Shown in pieces: positions 16,416 to 23,672 of a stretch of 52,782 bases of DNA. This DNA is from Firm-08 sp045546995 (GTDB taxonomy: Bacteria; Bacillota; Clostridia; Oscillospirales; QAKW01): contig JAZQDW010000081.1 of assembly GCA_045546995.1 (NCBI GenBank), positions 1-52,782 of the forward strand, in the 5' to 3' direction. The translations under genes and the position numbers were made by a program. How positions within the stretch are numbered: position 1 is the first letter of the stretch; the number at the start of each line of letters is the position of its first letter. Below the pieces are notes generated by a model. The model had not been told where the DNA came from and did no database searches. It saw only the letters and a list, made by a program, of their open reading frames with translations.

Positions 16416-16678
16416 AAAAGATCATCTATTGGTTACGGGAACTGGCAGTGCTGCCGATCCGGGGGTATCAAAAATACATTTCCCCGCTCAGCGGTCCGCA
16501 CTGTAAATACTATCCCACCTGCTCCCAATACGCCCTCACCGCCATACGCCGACACGGCATTTTTTACGGCGGCGCGTTGGCAATATGGCGTATTTTACGC
16601 TGTAATCCCTGGTCCAAGGGTGGGATCGACTATGTGCCGGAAAAAAAGCGCCGGCAGAGAAAAAAACCGAAGGAGTAA
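16412..16678 (+). CDS. yidD: Membrane protein insertion efficiency factor YidD
   Basis: An 88-residue YidD: MKKIIYWLRELAVLP, then the family core around GYQKYISPLSGPHCKYYPTCS, SQYALTAI and RILRCNPWSKGGID. It has a short amphipathic N-terminus and conserved cysteines, and assists YidC in membrane protein insertion. The start is the ATG overlapping the rnpA stop (ATGA). It ends six bases before yidC. The basic tail (KKRRQRKKPKE) is common in the family. Confidence 0.95.
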   Translation: MKKIIYWLRELAVLPIRGYQKYISPLSGPHCKYYPTCSQYALTAIRRHGIFYGGALAIWRILRCNPWSKGGIDYVPEKKRRQRKKPKE

Positions 16679-16684
16679 AATACT

Positions 16685-17737
16685 ATGTGGAGTACACTGT
16701 GTAACATCATTGGCATTCCTATGGGTTGGATCTACGATCTGGTAAACAATTACGGCGTGGCCATTATTCTGTTTACCATTTTGCTGAAGATCGTGCTGTT
16801 CCCCATTTCGCTGAAACAGCATAAATCCTCCCTGGCCATGGTGCGACTGAAGCCCTATCAGGATGAATTGATGAAAAAATACGGTTCCAACCGGCAGAAG
16901 TACAGTGAAGAACTGCAAAAGCTGTATCAGCGGGAGGGTTACAATCCCATGAGCTCCTGCCTGCCCATGCTGTTGCAGATGCCGTTGCTGTTTATGATGT
17001 ATAACGTCATTCGCAGACCGCTGTCTTTTATGGCTCATTGGAGCCTCAACGAGGTATGGACCACCGCCAATCAATATTTTGACGGTAAGGTATGGAGTGA
17101 TCTGAAGATCACGTCGGAAAATTTCCACGATTTCGAATCCCAGATTCTGGGGAAACTGCAGGAGCTGGCCAACAGCGGTCAGGCCGTGCAGTCTTATATG
17201 ACCGACTGGAAAAACGGCGGTCAGATCGTGGAAACGGGTAAACAGTTGGTAAATTGTGACTTTTTGGGGTTGGATCTGTCCGTGACCCCCAGCGCCGTAT
17301 GGAGCACCGCCTTTTGGGTGTTGATCATTCCGCTGCTTTCGGGCGCCACCTCTTTCCTGCTGAGCTGGTTGAGCCAGAAGATGAGCCCGGCGCAACAGGC
17401 CGCCGGCGATCAGGCAAACGGCGGCAGTATGAAGCTGATGCTGTATATGATGCCCATCATGTCCATCTGGATCGCCTTCAGCTTCCCCACCGGTTTGGGT
17501 CTGTATTGGTTGGTCAGCAATCTGCTGGGCATTTTGCAGCTGTTCGTTCTGCACTGGATGTATAATCCCAAAAAGGTAGAGGCGGAGGTACAGGCCAAGA
17601 TCGCTGCCGAAAAGCAACGGGATAAGGAAAAGCGCGCCGCAGCTGCCGAGAAAAAGGCAATGGCCGTACAAGGAAAAAAGAAGAAAAAGAAACAACAACC
17701 CCAAAGCAAGATAAACGGAGAAAAAATCGATGATTAA
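16685..17737 (+). CDS. yidC: YidC/Oxa1 family membrane protein insertase
   Basis: A 350-residue insertase that places proteins into the inner membrane alone or with SecYEG. It has the five-helix core of Gram-positive YidC without the large periplasmic domain: NNYGVAIILFTILLKIVLFP (with the conserved arginine-face basic patch SLKQHKS following), then the cytosolic hairpin LKPYQDELMKKYG, then NPMSSCLPMLLQMPLLFMMY. A loop of about 100 residues between TM2 and TM3 is longer than usual. The C-terminal tail is lysine-rich (GKKKKKKQQPQ). It overlaps jag by 8 bases. No clear lipobox is visible at the N-terminus. Confidence 0.95.
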   Translation: MWSTLCNIIGIPMGWIYDLVNNYGVAIILFTILLKIVLFPISLKQHKSSLAMVRLKPYQDELMKKYGSNRQKYSEELQKLYQREGYNPMSSCLPMLLQMPLLFMMYNVIRRPLSFMAHWSLNEVWTTANQYFDGKVWSDLKITSENFHDFESQILGKLQELANSGQAVQSYMTDWKNGGQIVETGKQLVNCDFLGLDLSVTPSAVWSTAFWVLIIPLLSGATSFLLSWLSQKMSPAQQAAGDQANGGSMKLMLYMMPIMSIWIAFSFPTGLGLYWLVSNLLGILQLFVLHWMYNPKKVEAEVQAKIAAEKQRDKEKRAAAAEKKAMAVQGKKKKKKQQPQSKINGEKIDD

Positions 17738-18572
17738 AGAACTGTTTTTTGAAGCAAAAACCATTCCCGATGCGGTTGACAAGGCCGCCGCAGAGCTGGG
17801 TCTGGACAAGGATCTGATGACCTATGAAGTGGTGACCATGCCGGTGAAGGGTATTTTCGGTATCGGCGCTGTGAATGCCAAGATCAAGGTGGAGCAGGAA
17901 GTTGCCGATCCCAAGCCCGCTGCAACTCCCAAAAAGGAGAAAAAGGCACCGGTGGAATTTGTAGAAAAGATTGCCAAGAAGGACCGTCCCGCCGCCACCC
18001 GCAGCGAAGATGCCGCCCCCGCTCCCAAAAAGAGCCGTGGCCCCAAAAAGGATCGTCCTGCCAAGAAAAAGGAGCCCGTCGTTCTGCCGGAGATCGAGCC
18101 GTTGGAGGAGATCGAGGGCGAAGTGGTGGACACCATTAAGGAATTTTTGTCCGGCGCGCTGGAAAATATGGGTCTGACCGATGCGGTCATCCGTGTGGGC
18201 AGCAAGGAAAAGGACGTGTACGACGTCCGTGTGGAAGGCAGTCATATGGGCGTGCTGATCGGCCGCCGCGGTGAGACGCTGGATGCGATGCAGTATCTGA
18301 TCTCGCTGGTTTGCAACCGCAAGTATGACGAGAAGATCCGTATCACGCTGGATACTGAAAATTACAGAGCCAAGCGCATTGCCGCGCTGACCGCCCTGGC
18401 GGAAAAGACCGCCGCCAAGGCCATCAAGTATAAGAAAAATATGACGCTGGAGCCGATGAGCCCCTATGAGCGCCGTATCATCCACGCCTCCCTCAACGGC
18501 AGAGAGCATATTTCCACCGCCAGCATCGGCAGCGAGCCGAAGAGACGCGTTGTGATCACTTACGTAAAATAG
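17730..18572 (+). CDS. jag: Jag/KhpB RNA-binding protein (Jag-N, KH, R3H)
   Basis: A 280-residue RNA-binding protein. The Jag-N domain is at 1 to about 55 (KELFFEAKTIPDAVDKAA, KGIFGIG), followed by a lysine/proline-rich linker (about 65-120), a KH domain with GVLIGRRGETLDAMQYL, and a C-terminal R3H domain with MSPYERRIIHASL and SEPKRRVVI. KhpB/Jag works with KhpA and is linked to cell division and envelope control in related bacteria. It overlaps yidC. In most genomes mnmE, mnmG, rsmG and the par genes follow, but here a palindrome array follows. Confidence 0.95.
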   Translation: MIKELFFEAKTIPDAVDKAAAELGLDKDLMTYEVVTMPVKGIFGIGAVNAKIKVEQEVADPKPAATPKKEKKAPVEFVEKIAKKDRPAATRSEDAAPAPKKSRGPKKDRPAKKKEPVVLPEIEPLEEIEGEVVDTIKEFLSGALENMGLTDAVIRVGSKEKDVYDVRVEGSHMGVLIGRRGETLDAMQYLISLVCNRKYDEKIRITLDTENYRAKRIAALTALAEKTAAKAIKYKKNMTLEPMSPYERRIIHASLNGREHISTASIGSEPKRRVVITYVK

Positions 18573-18575
18573 AAT

Positions 18576-18963
18576 AAAAAAGACACCCGATGGAAGACAC
18601 TTCGTAAGGAAGTTGTCTTCCATCGTTTTTTATAAAAGAAAAAGCACTTTCAACTGATGAAAGTGTCATAGTGGGTTACATACTTTAAAATAATACCTAT
18701 CTCAAAGATAAATGTATTAAGTGATATTGTGAGACAGGTCTCACAGTTATATTCTTTAGAATACCTCGCCTTTGGCGAGATATTTCTAAAGAGTGATATT
18801 GAAACCTTGCGGTTTCAGTGATATTATATTCGCCCTAAAACTCGCGAAGCGAATATCACTTGGGCGAAGCCCAAATATAACTGCAAAGCAATATCACTCG
18901 CCGCAAGGCGAATATAACTGAGGCACCTTCCTTACGGAGGGTGCCTCATCGGGTGTCTTTTTT
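18576..18963. repeat. Palindrome array A inside a split terminator
   Basis: About 390 non-coding bases. The outer edges, AAAAAAGACACCCGAT (18576-18591) and its complement (18948-18963), would together make a terminator like that at 3022-3051. Inside are small hairpins joined by 9-base linkers. Four linkers read AGT(G/T)ATATT (18720, 18745, about 18792, about 18817) and four read the complement AATAT(C/A)ACT (18852, 18874, 18890, 18911), so the orientation flips at the centre. Hairpins include GTGAGAC/GTCTCAC, CTCGCC/GGCGAG, GAAACC/GGTTTC, TGGGC/GCCCA and CGCC/GGCG. There is no open frame of note. Confidence 0.85.
18588..18632 (+). terminator. Terminator after jag
   Basis: Long stem CGATGGAAGACA (18588-18599) extended by CTTC/GAAG, closing with TGTCTTCCATCG (18614-18625), then T6. 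The cap sequence CTTCGTAAGGAAG recurs in other hairpins here (18928-18940, 21167-21179) on either strand. Confidence 0.85.
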
Positions 18964-18964
18964 A

Positions 18965-19085
18965 TTGTAACCGAAAACCACGCGATCGTCGCGTTGCTCG
19001 ATAGAGCTTTAGCGATGAGCAGGAAAAAGAACGGTCTAAATAAGGAGCAGAGGGTAACTTGCGCCTCGCCTCCCTCTGACGAGGG
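18965..19085 (-). repeat. 121-bp dispersed repeat, copy 2 (inverted)
   Basis: The reverse complement of 267-387, about 97 percent identical. It sits right against the outer arm of array A, as copy 1 sits against a terminator-like hairpin. Confidence 0.8.
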
Positions 19086-19205
19086 AGGTGGATTTTTGCG
19101 TAGCAAAAAGACGGAGGGAGAGAGGATAGGGGCAGAATGGGAAGTTTTGTTATCTCTCCCTCAGTCCTCGCTGACGCTCGGACAGCTCCCTCGTCAGAGG
19201 GAGCC
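19068..19205. repeat. MITE-like inverted repeat
   Basis: Twenty-base arms (19068-19087 and 19186-19205, one mismatch, core CTCCCTCTGACGAGGGAG) enclose a second inverted pair (GACGGAGGGAGAGA near 19110-19123 and TCTCTCCCTCAGTC near 19153-19166). It holds no gene. It overlaps the 121-bp repeat. The sequence from 19206 to about 19336 shows no gene either. Confidence 0.7.
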
Positions 19206-19336
19206 AAGGCAGGCTGTGCAGCCCATTTATGGGCAGCTGGTAATCAATGCTCGGCCGGCAGGCCAATCAAAAGCGCACCCCGGTGCTGCCAGTAGTATTA
19301 GGGCTATGCCCGAAAATGAAATACCCCCCGCTATGG

Positions 19337-19631
19337 GTAGGTTGGGCTTAGGGATAAGCCCAACCTACAATGATATCCATTTGCAGCGCAAATGGATGAA
19401 ATACGGCAAAGCCGTATGATATAGGCTACGCCTATGATATATTTTCTTCGAAAATATGAAGGAACAAAAATAGTCCGTTGTGAATGCAACGGACGATTTT
19501 TTACCATAATATGCCCCTTTGGGGCATATATCATATTGCCTCGGCAATATATCACATTTCCGACAGGAAATATATCATATTACCGTCAGGTAATATATCA
19601 TTGCGAGTTGCGATAATCCCTTATCGCAACT
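19337..19631. repeat. Palindrome array B
   Basis: About ten hairpins in a row. The left part uses the linker ATGATAT (19370, 19416, 19434) and the right part its complement ATATCAT or ATATCAC (19528, 19549, 19572, 19595). Hairpins include ATACGGCAAAGCCGTAT, ATTGCCTCGGCAAT, ATTTCCGACAGGAAAT and ATTACCGTCAGGTAAT. The ends are longer perfect hairpins (19337-19368 and 19604-19631). A terminator-like hairpin (GTCCGTTG/CAACGGAC then T6, about 19473-19502) sits at the centre where the linker orientation flips. Confidence 0.85.
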
Positions 19632-19674
19632 CCCTTACGGGGGATATTTATTTTACAAAAAACGCATTTTCATA

Positions 19675-19703
19675 TTGTCCCCGACCGCAAAAAGTGATAT
19701 ACT
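19675..19703 (+). promoter_or_regulatory. Promoter of the glycerol-1-phosphate dehydrogenase gene
   Basis: -35 TTGTCC (19675-19680), 17-bp spacer, -10 TATACT (19698-19703). Confidence 0.6.
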
Positions 19704-19730
19704 GAATGCAGCATTGAATGGAGGCATCCT

Positions 19731-21062
19731 ATGAGCGATTTTGTAAAAACCTATATTGAAACCTATCAAAACAAGCCCTGTGCCTGCGGCAAGGTACACA
19801 CCACCCCCGTGGAGGACGTGGTGGTGGGCAGTGGCGTGCTGACCCAGCTCCCCCGAATCATCAGCCGCTATGGCGCGAAAAAAGTGTTTGTGTTGGCCGA
19901 TCCCAATACCTATGCCGCCGCAGGAGAACAGGTCTGCCATATTTTGGACGAGGCCGGTCTGCCCTTTACCTGCTACGTTTTGCCCGACGAGCATCCCGCC
20001 CCCGACGAAAAGACCGTGGGCAGTGTGTTTATGCACTTTGACCCCGCAAGCGATATCATCATCGCCGTGGGTAGCGGCGTAATCAACGACGTGGCCAAGC
20101 TGTTGGCCACCCGCACCTCTCTGCCCTTCATCATTGTCGCCACCGCTCCCTCTATGGACGGCTATGCCTCCAACCTGTCCTCCATGGCGATGGACGGACT
20201 GAAGGTGTCTCTCCCCAGCGTTTCCGCCAACGTGATCATCGGAGATACCGACGTTTTAAAGGAGGCGCCTCTGCCCTTGCTCAAAGCCGGGTTGGGCGAT
20301 ATGCTCGCAAAATACGTCAGCCTCACCGAATGGAAGATCGCCCATCTGTTATTGGACGAATATTACTGCGACACGGTGGCATCTCTGGTACAGAATGCCC
20401 TGCAAAAATGCGTGGACAACGCCGACGGCTTGCTCCGACGGGATCCAACAGCGGTGCAGGCGGTCTTTGAAGGCTTGGTCATCGGCGGTCTTGCTATGAA
20501 TTACGCCGGCATTTCCCGTCCTGCCAGCGGTATGGAGCATTATATTTCCCACATCTGGGATATGCGGGCGCTGGCTATGGGTACCCCCGAAAATTCCCAC
20601 GGGACCCAATGCGCCATCGGCACCGTATACGCACTGAAGCTCTATCAAAAACTGAAAAATCACACCCCCGATCGAGCCAAAGCCCTTGCCTGTGCCGAGG
20701 CTTTTGACGTGGAGGCTTGGTACGACACTCTGCGCCGCTTTATCGGCCCCGGTGCCGAGGCGATGATTGCTCTGGATCGCAAGGAGCAAAAATACGACAA
20801 GGCAAAACACGCCGCCCGTTTGGACAAGATCATCACCCATTGGGACGAGATTCAAAAAATCATCGCCTCCCTCCCCTCCGCCGAGGAAATTGAGGCTCTG
20901 TTGCACAGCATTGATGCCCCCGCCAAAATGGAGGACATCGGCCTGTCCCGCGACATTTTGCCCCTGACCCTGCAGGTGGCAGGCGACATTCGTGACAAAT
21001 ACGTCCTGGCCCGCCTGCTGTGGGATCTTGGTCTGCGTGACACCCTCACCAACAGCATCTAA
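19731..21062 (+). CDS. egsA: sn-glycerol-1-phosphate dehydrogenase (AraM/EgsA family)
   Basis: A 443-residue member of the iron-type alcohol dehydrogenase superfamily, nearest the AraM/EgsA group that reduces dihydroxyacetone phosphate to sn-glycerol-1-phosphate with NAD(P)H. Visible marks are the nucleotide site IIAVGSGVINDVAKLLA, the group motif TAPSMDGYASN, and the metal-site region LGDMLAKY with GMEHYISHIWDM. In Bacillus the product feeds PcrB to make archaea-type glyceryl lipids, and in archaea it sets the lipid backbone; the use here is unknown. It is monocistronic with its own promoter and terminator. The ATG has GGAGG upstream. Confidence 0.9.
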   Translation: MSDFVKTYIETYQNKPCACGKVHTTPVEDVVVGSGVLTQLPRIISRYGAKKVFVLADPNTYAAAGEQVCHILDEAGLPFTCYVLPDEHPAPDEKTVGSVFMHFDPASDIIIAVGSGVINDVAKLLATRTSLPFIIVATAPSMDGYASNLSSMAMDGLKVSLPSVSANVIIGDTDVLKEAPLPLLKAGLGDMLAKYVSLTEWKIAHLLLDEYYCDTVASLVQNALQKCVDNADGLLRRDPTAVQAVFEGLVIGGLAMNYAGISRPASGMEHYISHIWDMRALAMGTPENSHGTQCAIGTVYALKLYQKLKNHTPDRAKALACAEAFDVEAWYDTLRRFIGPGAEAMIALDRKEQKYDKAKHAARLDKIITHWDEIQKIIASLPSAEEIEALLHSIDAPAKMEDIGLSRDILPLTLQVAGDIRDKYVLARLLWDLGLRDTLTNSI

Positions 21063-21075
21063 CCTCAATCAAATC

Positions 21076-21124
21076 GGGGACGGTTCTAAAATTCGTTGAA
21101 ATCAACAATTTTAGAACCGTCCCC
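21076..21124. repeat. Perfect long hairpin with GGGGACGGTTCT ends
   Basis: Perfect 18-bp arms (GGGGACGGTTCTAAAATT and complement) with an inner GTTG/CAAC stem. No U-tract follows, so it is not a normal terminator. From memory, similar GGGGACGGTTCT palindromes are common in Firmicutes genomes and linked to IS200-like (REP-type) transposases; no such gene is in this window. Confidence 0.75.
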
Positions 21125-21131
21125 AAATTTG

Positions 21132-21190
21132 TACAACTCGCCTTTGGCGAATAAAACTAAGGCGCACTTCCTTACGAAGTGCGCCTTTTT
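21132..21190. terminator. Terminator between egsA and argF, with one array-type unit
   Basis: Twelve-bp stem AAGGCGCACTTC/GAAGTGCGCCTT (21159-21170 with 21176-21187), then T5. Just before it, a CTCGCC/GGCG hairpin and the linker AATAAAACT look like a single leftover unit of array A. It can serve the plus-strand gene and perhaps argF on the minus strand. Confidence 0.75.
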
Positions 21191-21206
21191 GGGCAATTTT
21201 TTGGTT

Positions 21207-22184
21207 TTAGAGGGTGGCGGCCATTACAGCCTTGATGGTGTGCATACGGTTTTCGGCTTCGTCAAAGACGATGGAACGCTCGCTCTCAAAGACGGCGTCC
21301 TCCACCTCCATACACTCAATGCCGAATTTATCGTAGATCTCCTTGCCGATGGTAGTACCAACGTTATGGAAGGCGGGCAGGCAGTGCATAAAGCGACACT
21401 GATCTCCTGCCAACTCCATCAGTTTTTCGGTGACGCGATAGGGAGAAAGCTCCTCAATGCGCTCCTTCCACACGCTGTCCGGCTCGCCCATGGACACCCA
21501 AACGTCGGTAACCAGAATGTCAGCGTCCTTGACGGCGGTTTCGGGATCCTCGGAAAATGCAATGGTGGCGCCGGTTTCGGCGGCCACAGCCTGACAGGTG
21601 GCCACCAATTCGGCCTCCGGCTGATATTTGGCGGGGGCGCAACCTACGAAGTGCATACCCATCTTGGCACAACCCACCATCAGTGAGTTACCCATATTAT
21701 AACGAGCGTCTCCCAGGTAGACCATCTTGAGGCCCTGCAGTTTGCCGAAATGTTCTCTGATGGTGAGAAGGTCAGCCAAAATCTGAGTCGGATGGAACTG
21801 ATTGGTCAGTCCGTTCCAGACGGGCACGCCCGCATAGGCGGCCAACTCCTCCACGATGCTCTGGTCAAAGCCGCGATACTCGATACCGTCATACATCCGG
21901 CCCAACACTCTTGCGGTGTCGGCAATGGTCTCTTTTTTGCCCATCTGACTACCGGTAGGACCGAGATAAGTACAGCTCATACCCAAATCTGCCGCCGCCA
22001 CCTCAAAGGCGCAACGGGTACGGGTGGAGTCCTTTTCAAACAACAACACAATATTTTTCCCCTCGCACAAACGGTGCGCGATTCCGGCCTTTTTCTTCGC
22101 CTTCAAATCGGCAGCCAGATCGATCAACGCCGTGATCTCGGCAGGGGTGAAATCCAATAATTTCAGCAAATGTCTGTTTTTCAT
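21207..22184 (-). CDS. argF: Ornithine carbamoyltransferase
   Basis: A 325-residue enzyme that joins ornithine and carbamoyl phosphate to make citrulline. The carbamoyl-phosphate site DSTRTRCAFEVA, the HPTQ motif (NQFHPTQILADL) and the ornithine-side HCLPAFHN are all present. In this window it lies with argG, argH and an amino acid importer, so it is probably anabolic and part of arginine synthesis. It is last in the run argG-argH-transporter-argF, eight bases after the ABC ATPase gene. The length is normal. Confidence 0.96.
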   Translation of the reverse strand: MKNRHLLKLLDFTPAEITALIDLAADLKAKKKAGIAHRLCEGKNIVLLFEKDSTRTRCAFEVAAADLGMSCTYLGPTGSQMGKKETIADTARVLGRMYDGIEYRGFDQSIVEELAAYAGVPVWNGLTNQFHPTQILADLLTIREHFGKLQGLKMVYLGDARYNMGNSLMVGCAKMGMHFVGCAPAKYQPEAELVATCQAVAAETGATIAFSEDPETAVKDADILVTDVWVSMGEPDSVWKERIEELSPYRVTEKLMELAGDQCRFMHCLPAFHNVGTTIGKEIYDKFGIECMEVEDAVFESERSIVFDEAENRMHTIKAVMAATL

Positions 22185-22192
22185 AATTTACC

Positions 22193-22915
22193 TCACAATA
22201 CTTTGGCCAGGAAAGATTGCAACCGCTCGCTCTGCGGGTTGTCAAAAATCTGGGAAGGCGCGCCTTCCTCTACGATGACACCCTCATCCAAAAAGAGTAC
22301 CCGATTGCTGACCTCTTTGGCAAAGCCCATTTCGTGGGTCACCACTACCATGGTCATACCCTCGGCGGCCAGGTTCTTCATAACGTCCAGTACCTCGCCG
22401 ACCATTTCGGGGTCCAGCGCAGAGGTGGGTTCGTCAAAGAGCATAACCTCCGGCTCCATACACAGCGCGCGAACGATGGCCACACGCTGTTTCTGACCAC
22501 CGGAAAGCTGGGACGGATAGGAATCGGCACGGTCGTCCAGACCCACACGGGCCAACAGCTCCAGCGCCTTTTTCTCCGCCTCTTCCTTGGGGGTCTTTTT
22601 CAGCATCATCGGGGCGCAGGTCAAATTTTGCAATACGGTCATATGGGGAAAGAGATTAAACTGCTGGAACACCATACCCATCTTTTGACGGTGGGCATTG
22701 AGGTCCACTTTTTTATCGGTCAGATCATCCCCGTCAAAAATGATACTGCCGCCGGTGGGCTTTTCCAACATATTCAGGCAACGCAGGAAGGTGGATTTAC
22801 CACTGCCGGAAGGGCCGATCACGCAAATCACGTCGCCCTTACGGATCTCCACGTCGATGCCCTGCAGTACCTTCAGATTTTCAAAATCCTTTTGCAGGTT
22901 TTTAACGCTTATCAC
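22193..22915 (-). CDS. Polar amino acid ABC transporter, ATP-binding protein
   Basis: A 240-residue GlnQ-type ATPase: Walker A GPSGSGKST, Q-loop FQQFNLFPH, signature LSGGQKQRVAIVRAL, Walker B VMLFDEPTSALD, and the H-loop in VVVTHEMGFA. It powers import with the permease and binding protein encoded just upstream. It overlaps the permease gene by 14 bases. The arginine-gene context suggests arginine, ornithine or a related amino acid as substrate, but this is inference. Confidence 0.95.
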   Translation of the reverse strand: MISVKNLQKDFENLKVLQGIDVEIRKGDVICVIGPSGSGKSTFLRCLNMLEKPTGGSIIFDGDDLTDKKVDLNAHRQKMGMVFQQFNLFPHMTVLQNLTCAPMMLKKTPKEEAEKKALELLARVGLDDRADSYPSQLSGGQKQRVAIVRALCMEPEVMLFDEPTSALDPEMVGEVLDVMKNLAAEGMTMVVVTHEMGFAKEVSNRVLFLDEGVIVEEGAPSQIFDNPQSERLQSFLAKVL

Positions 22916-23597
22916 GGTTGAGTCTCCTTTCCACCTTGCCCAGCAGCCAGGTCAGCGCAATGACCATCACCAAATAGGTCAGCGCTACCACCATCAGCGG
23001 GTTGATCGCATCATAGGTATTGTTACGGATGAGGTTACCGGCACGGGTCAGATCAATGACCGCCACGTACCCGGCAACGCTGGTTTCCTTCAGCAGGGCG
23101 ATCAGCTCGTTACCGATGGCAGGGAGAATGTAGCGGATGGCCTGCGGAAAAACGATTTTGTACATCGCCTGCAGCTTGCTCATCCCAAGGCTTCTGCCCG
23201 CCTCCATCTGCCCGCTGTCGACAGCATTGATACCGCTACGGATCAGTTCGGCCATATAGGCGCCGGAGTTGATACCGAAGGTAATGATGGCGGTAATAAC
23301 ACCGTCTGCGCTGGTCAAGATCACAAAGAAAAAGATCAGCAGCAGCACGGTTACGGGAATACCGCGGATCACCGTAACATAAATATCGCAAAGTTTTGCA
23401 AAGGGCTTTAGGATGGCTACATCCTCGGCAAAATATTTGATCACTGCAATCAGCGTACCGATCAGCACACCGATGACCAAAGCGCCCAGCGTAATGATTA
23501 GGGTATTGCCCAAGCCTTCCACCAGCATCATATAGCGGTTTCCCTCTAAAAAGGTACTTTGCAGTGTATTCAACCACCCTTGAAAAGCTTCCAGCAT
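22902..23597 (-). CDS. Polar amino acid ABC transporter, permease
   Basis: A 231-residue membrane protein of the His/Glu/Gln/Arg permease group. The EAA loop region is AGRSLGMSKLQAMYKIVFPQAIRYILPAIGNE-like (short form LGMSKLQAMYKIVFPQA), preceded by NSGAYMAELIRSGI. About five membrane helices. The start is the ATG at 23597 with AAAGGAG upstream; the longer frame from 23627 includes that site. It probably forms a homodimer, because no second permease gene is present. Confidence 0.94.
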   Translation of the reverse strand: MLEAFQGWLNTLQSTFLEGNRYMMLVEGLGNTLIITLGALVIGVLIGTLIAVIKYFAEDVAILKPFAKLCDIYVTVIRGIPVTVLLLIFFFVILTSADGVITAIITFGINSGAYMAELIRSGINAVDSGQMEAGRSLGMSKLQAMYKIVFPQAIRYILPAIGNELIALLKETSVAGYVAVIDLTRAGNLIRNNTYDAINPLMVVALTYLVMVIALTWLLGKVERRLNRDKR

Positions 23598-23630
23598 GGC
23601 GGTTTCTCCTTTCATAAAAAAACACAAATA

Positions 23631-23656
23631 GCGGGATATGGTTGACCATATCCCGC
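23631..23656 (-). terminator. Intercistronic hairpin after the binding-protein gene
   Basis: Eleven-bp stem GCGGGATATGG/CCATATCCCGC with loop TTGA. On the minus strand it is followed by a T-rich run. It probably gives partial termination, so the binding protein is made in excess over permease and ATPase. Confidence 0.7.
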
Positions 23657-23672
23657 TTTGCTTTAAAAAATC

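Noticed and set aside
18720..18919. CRISPR array
   Set aside because: The repeats are only 9 bases, invert at the centre, and the 'spacers' are themselves hairpins; no cas genes are present.
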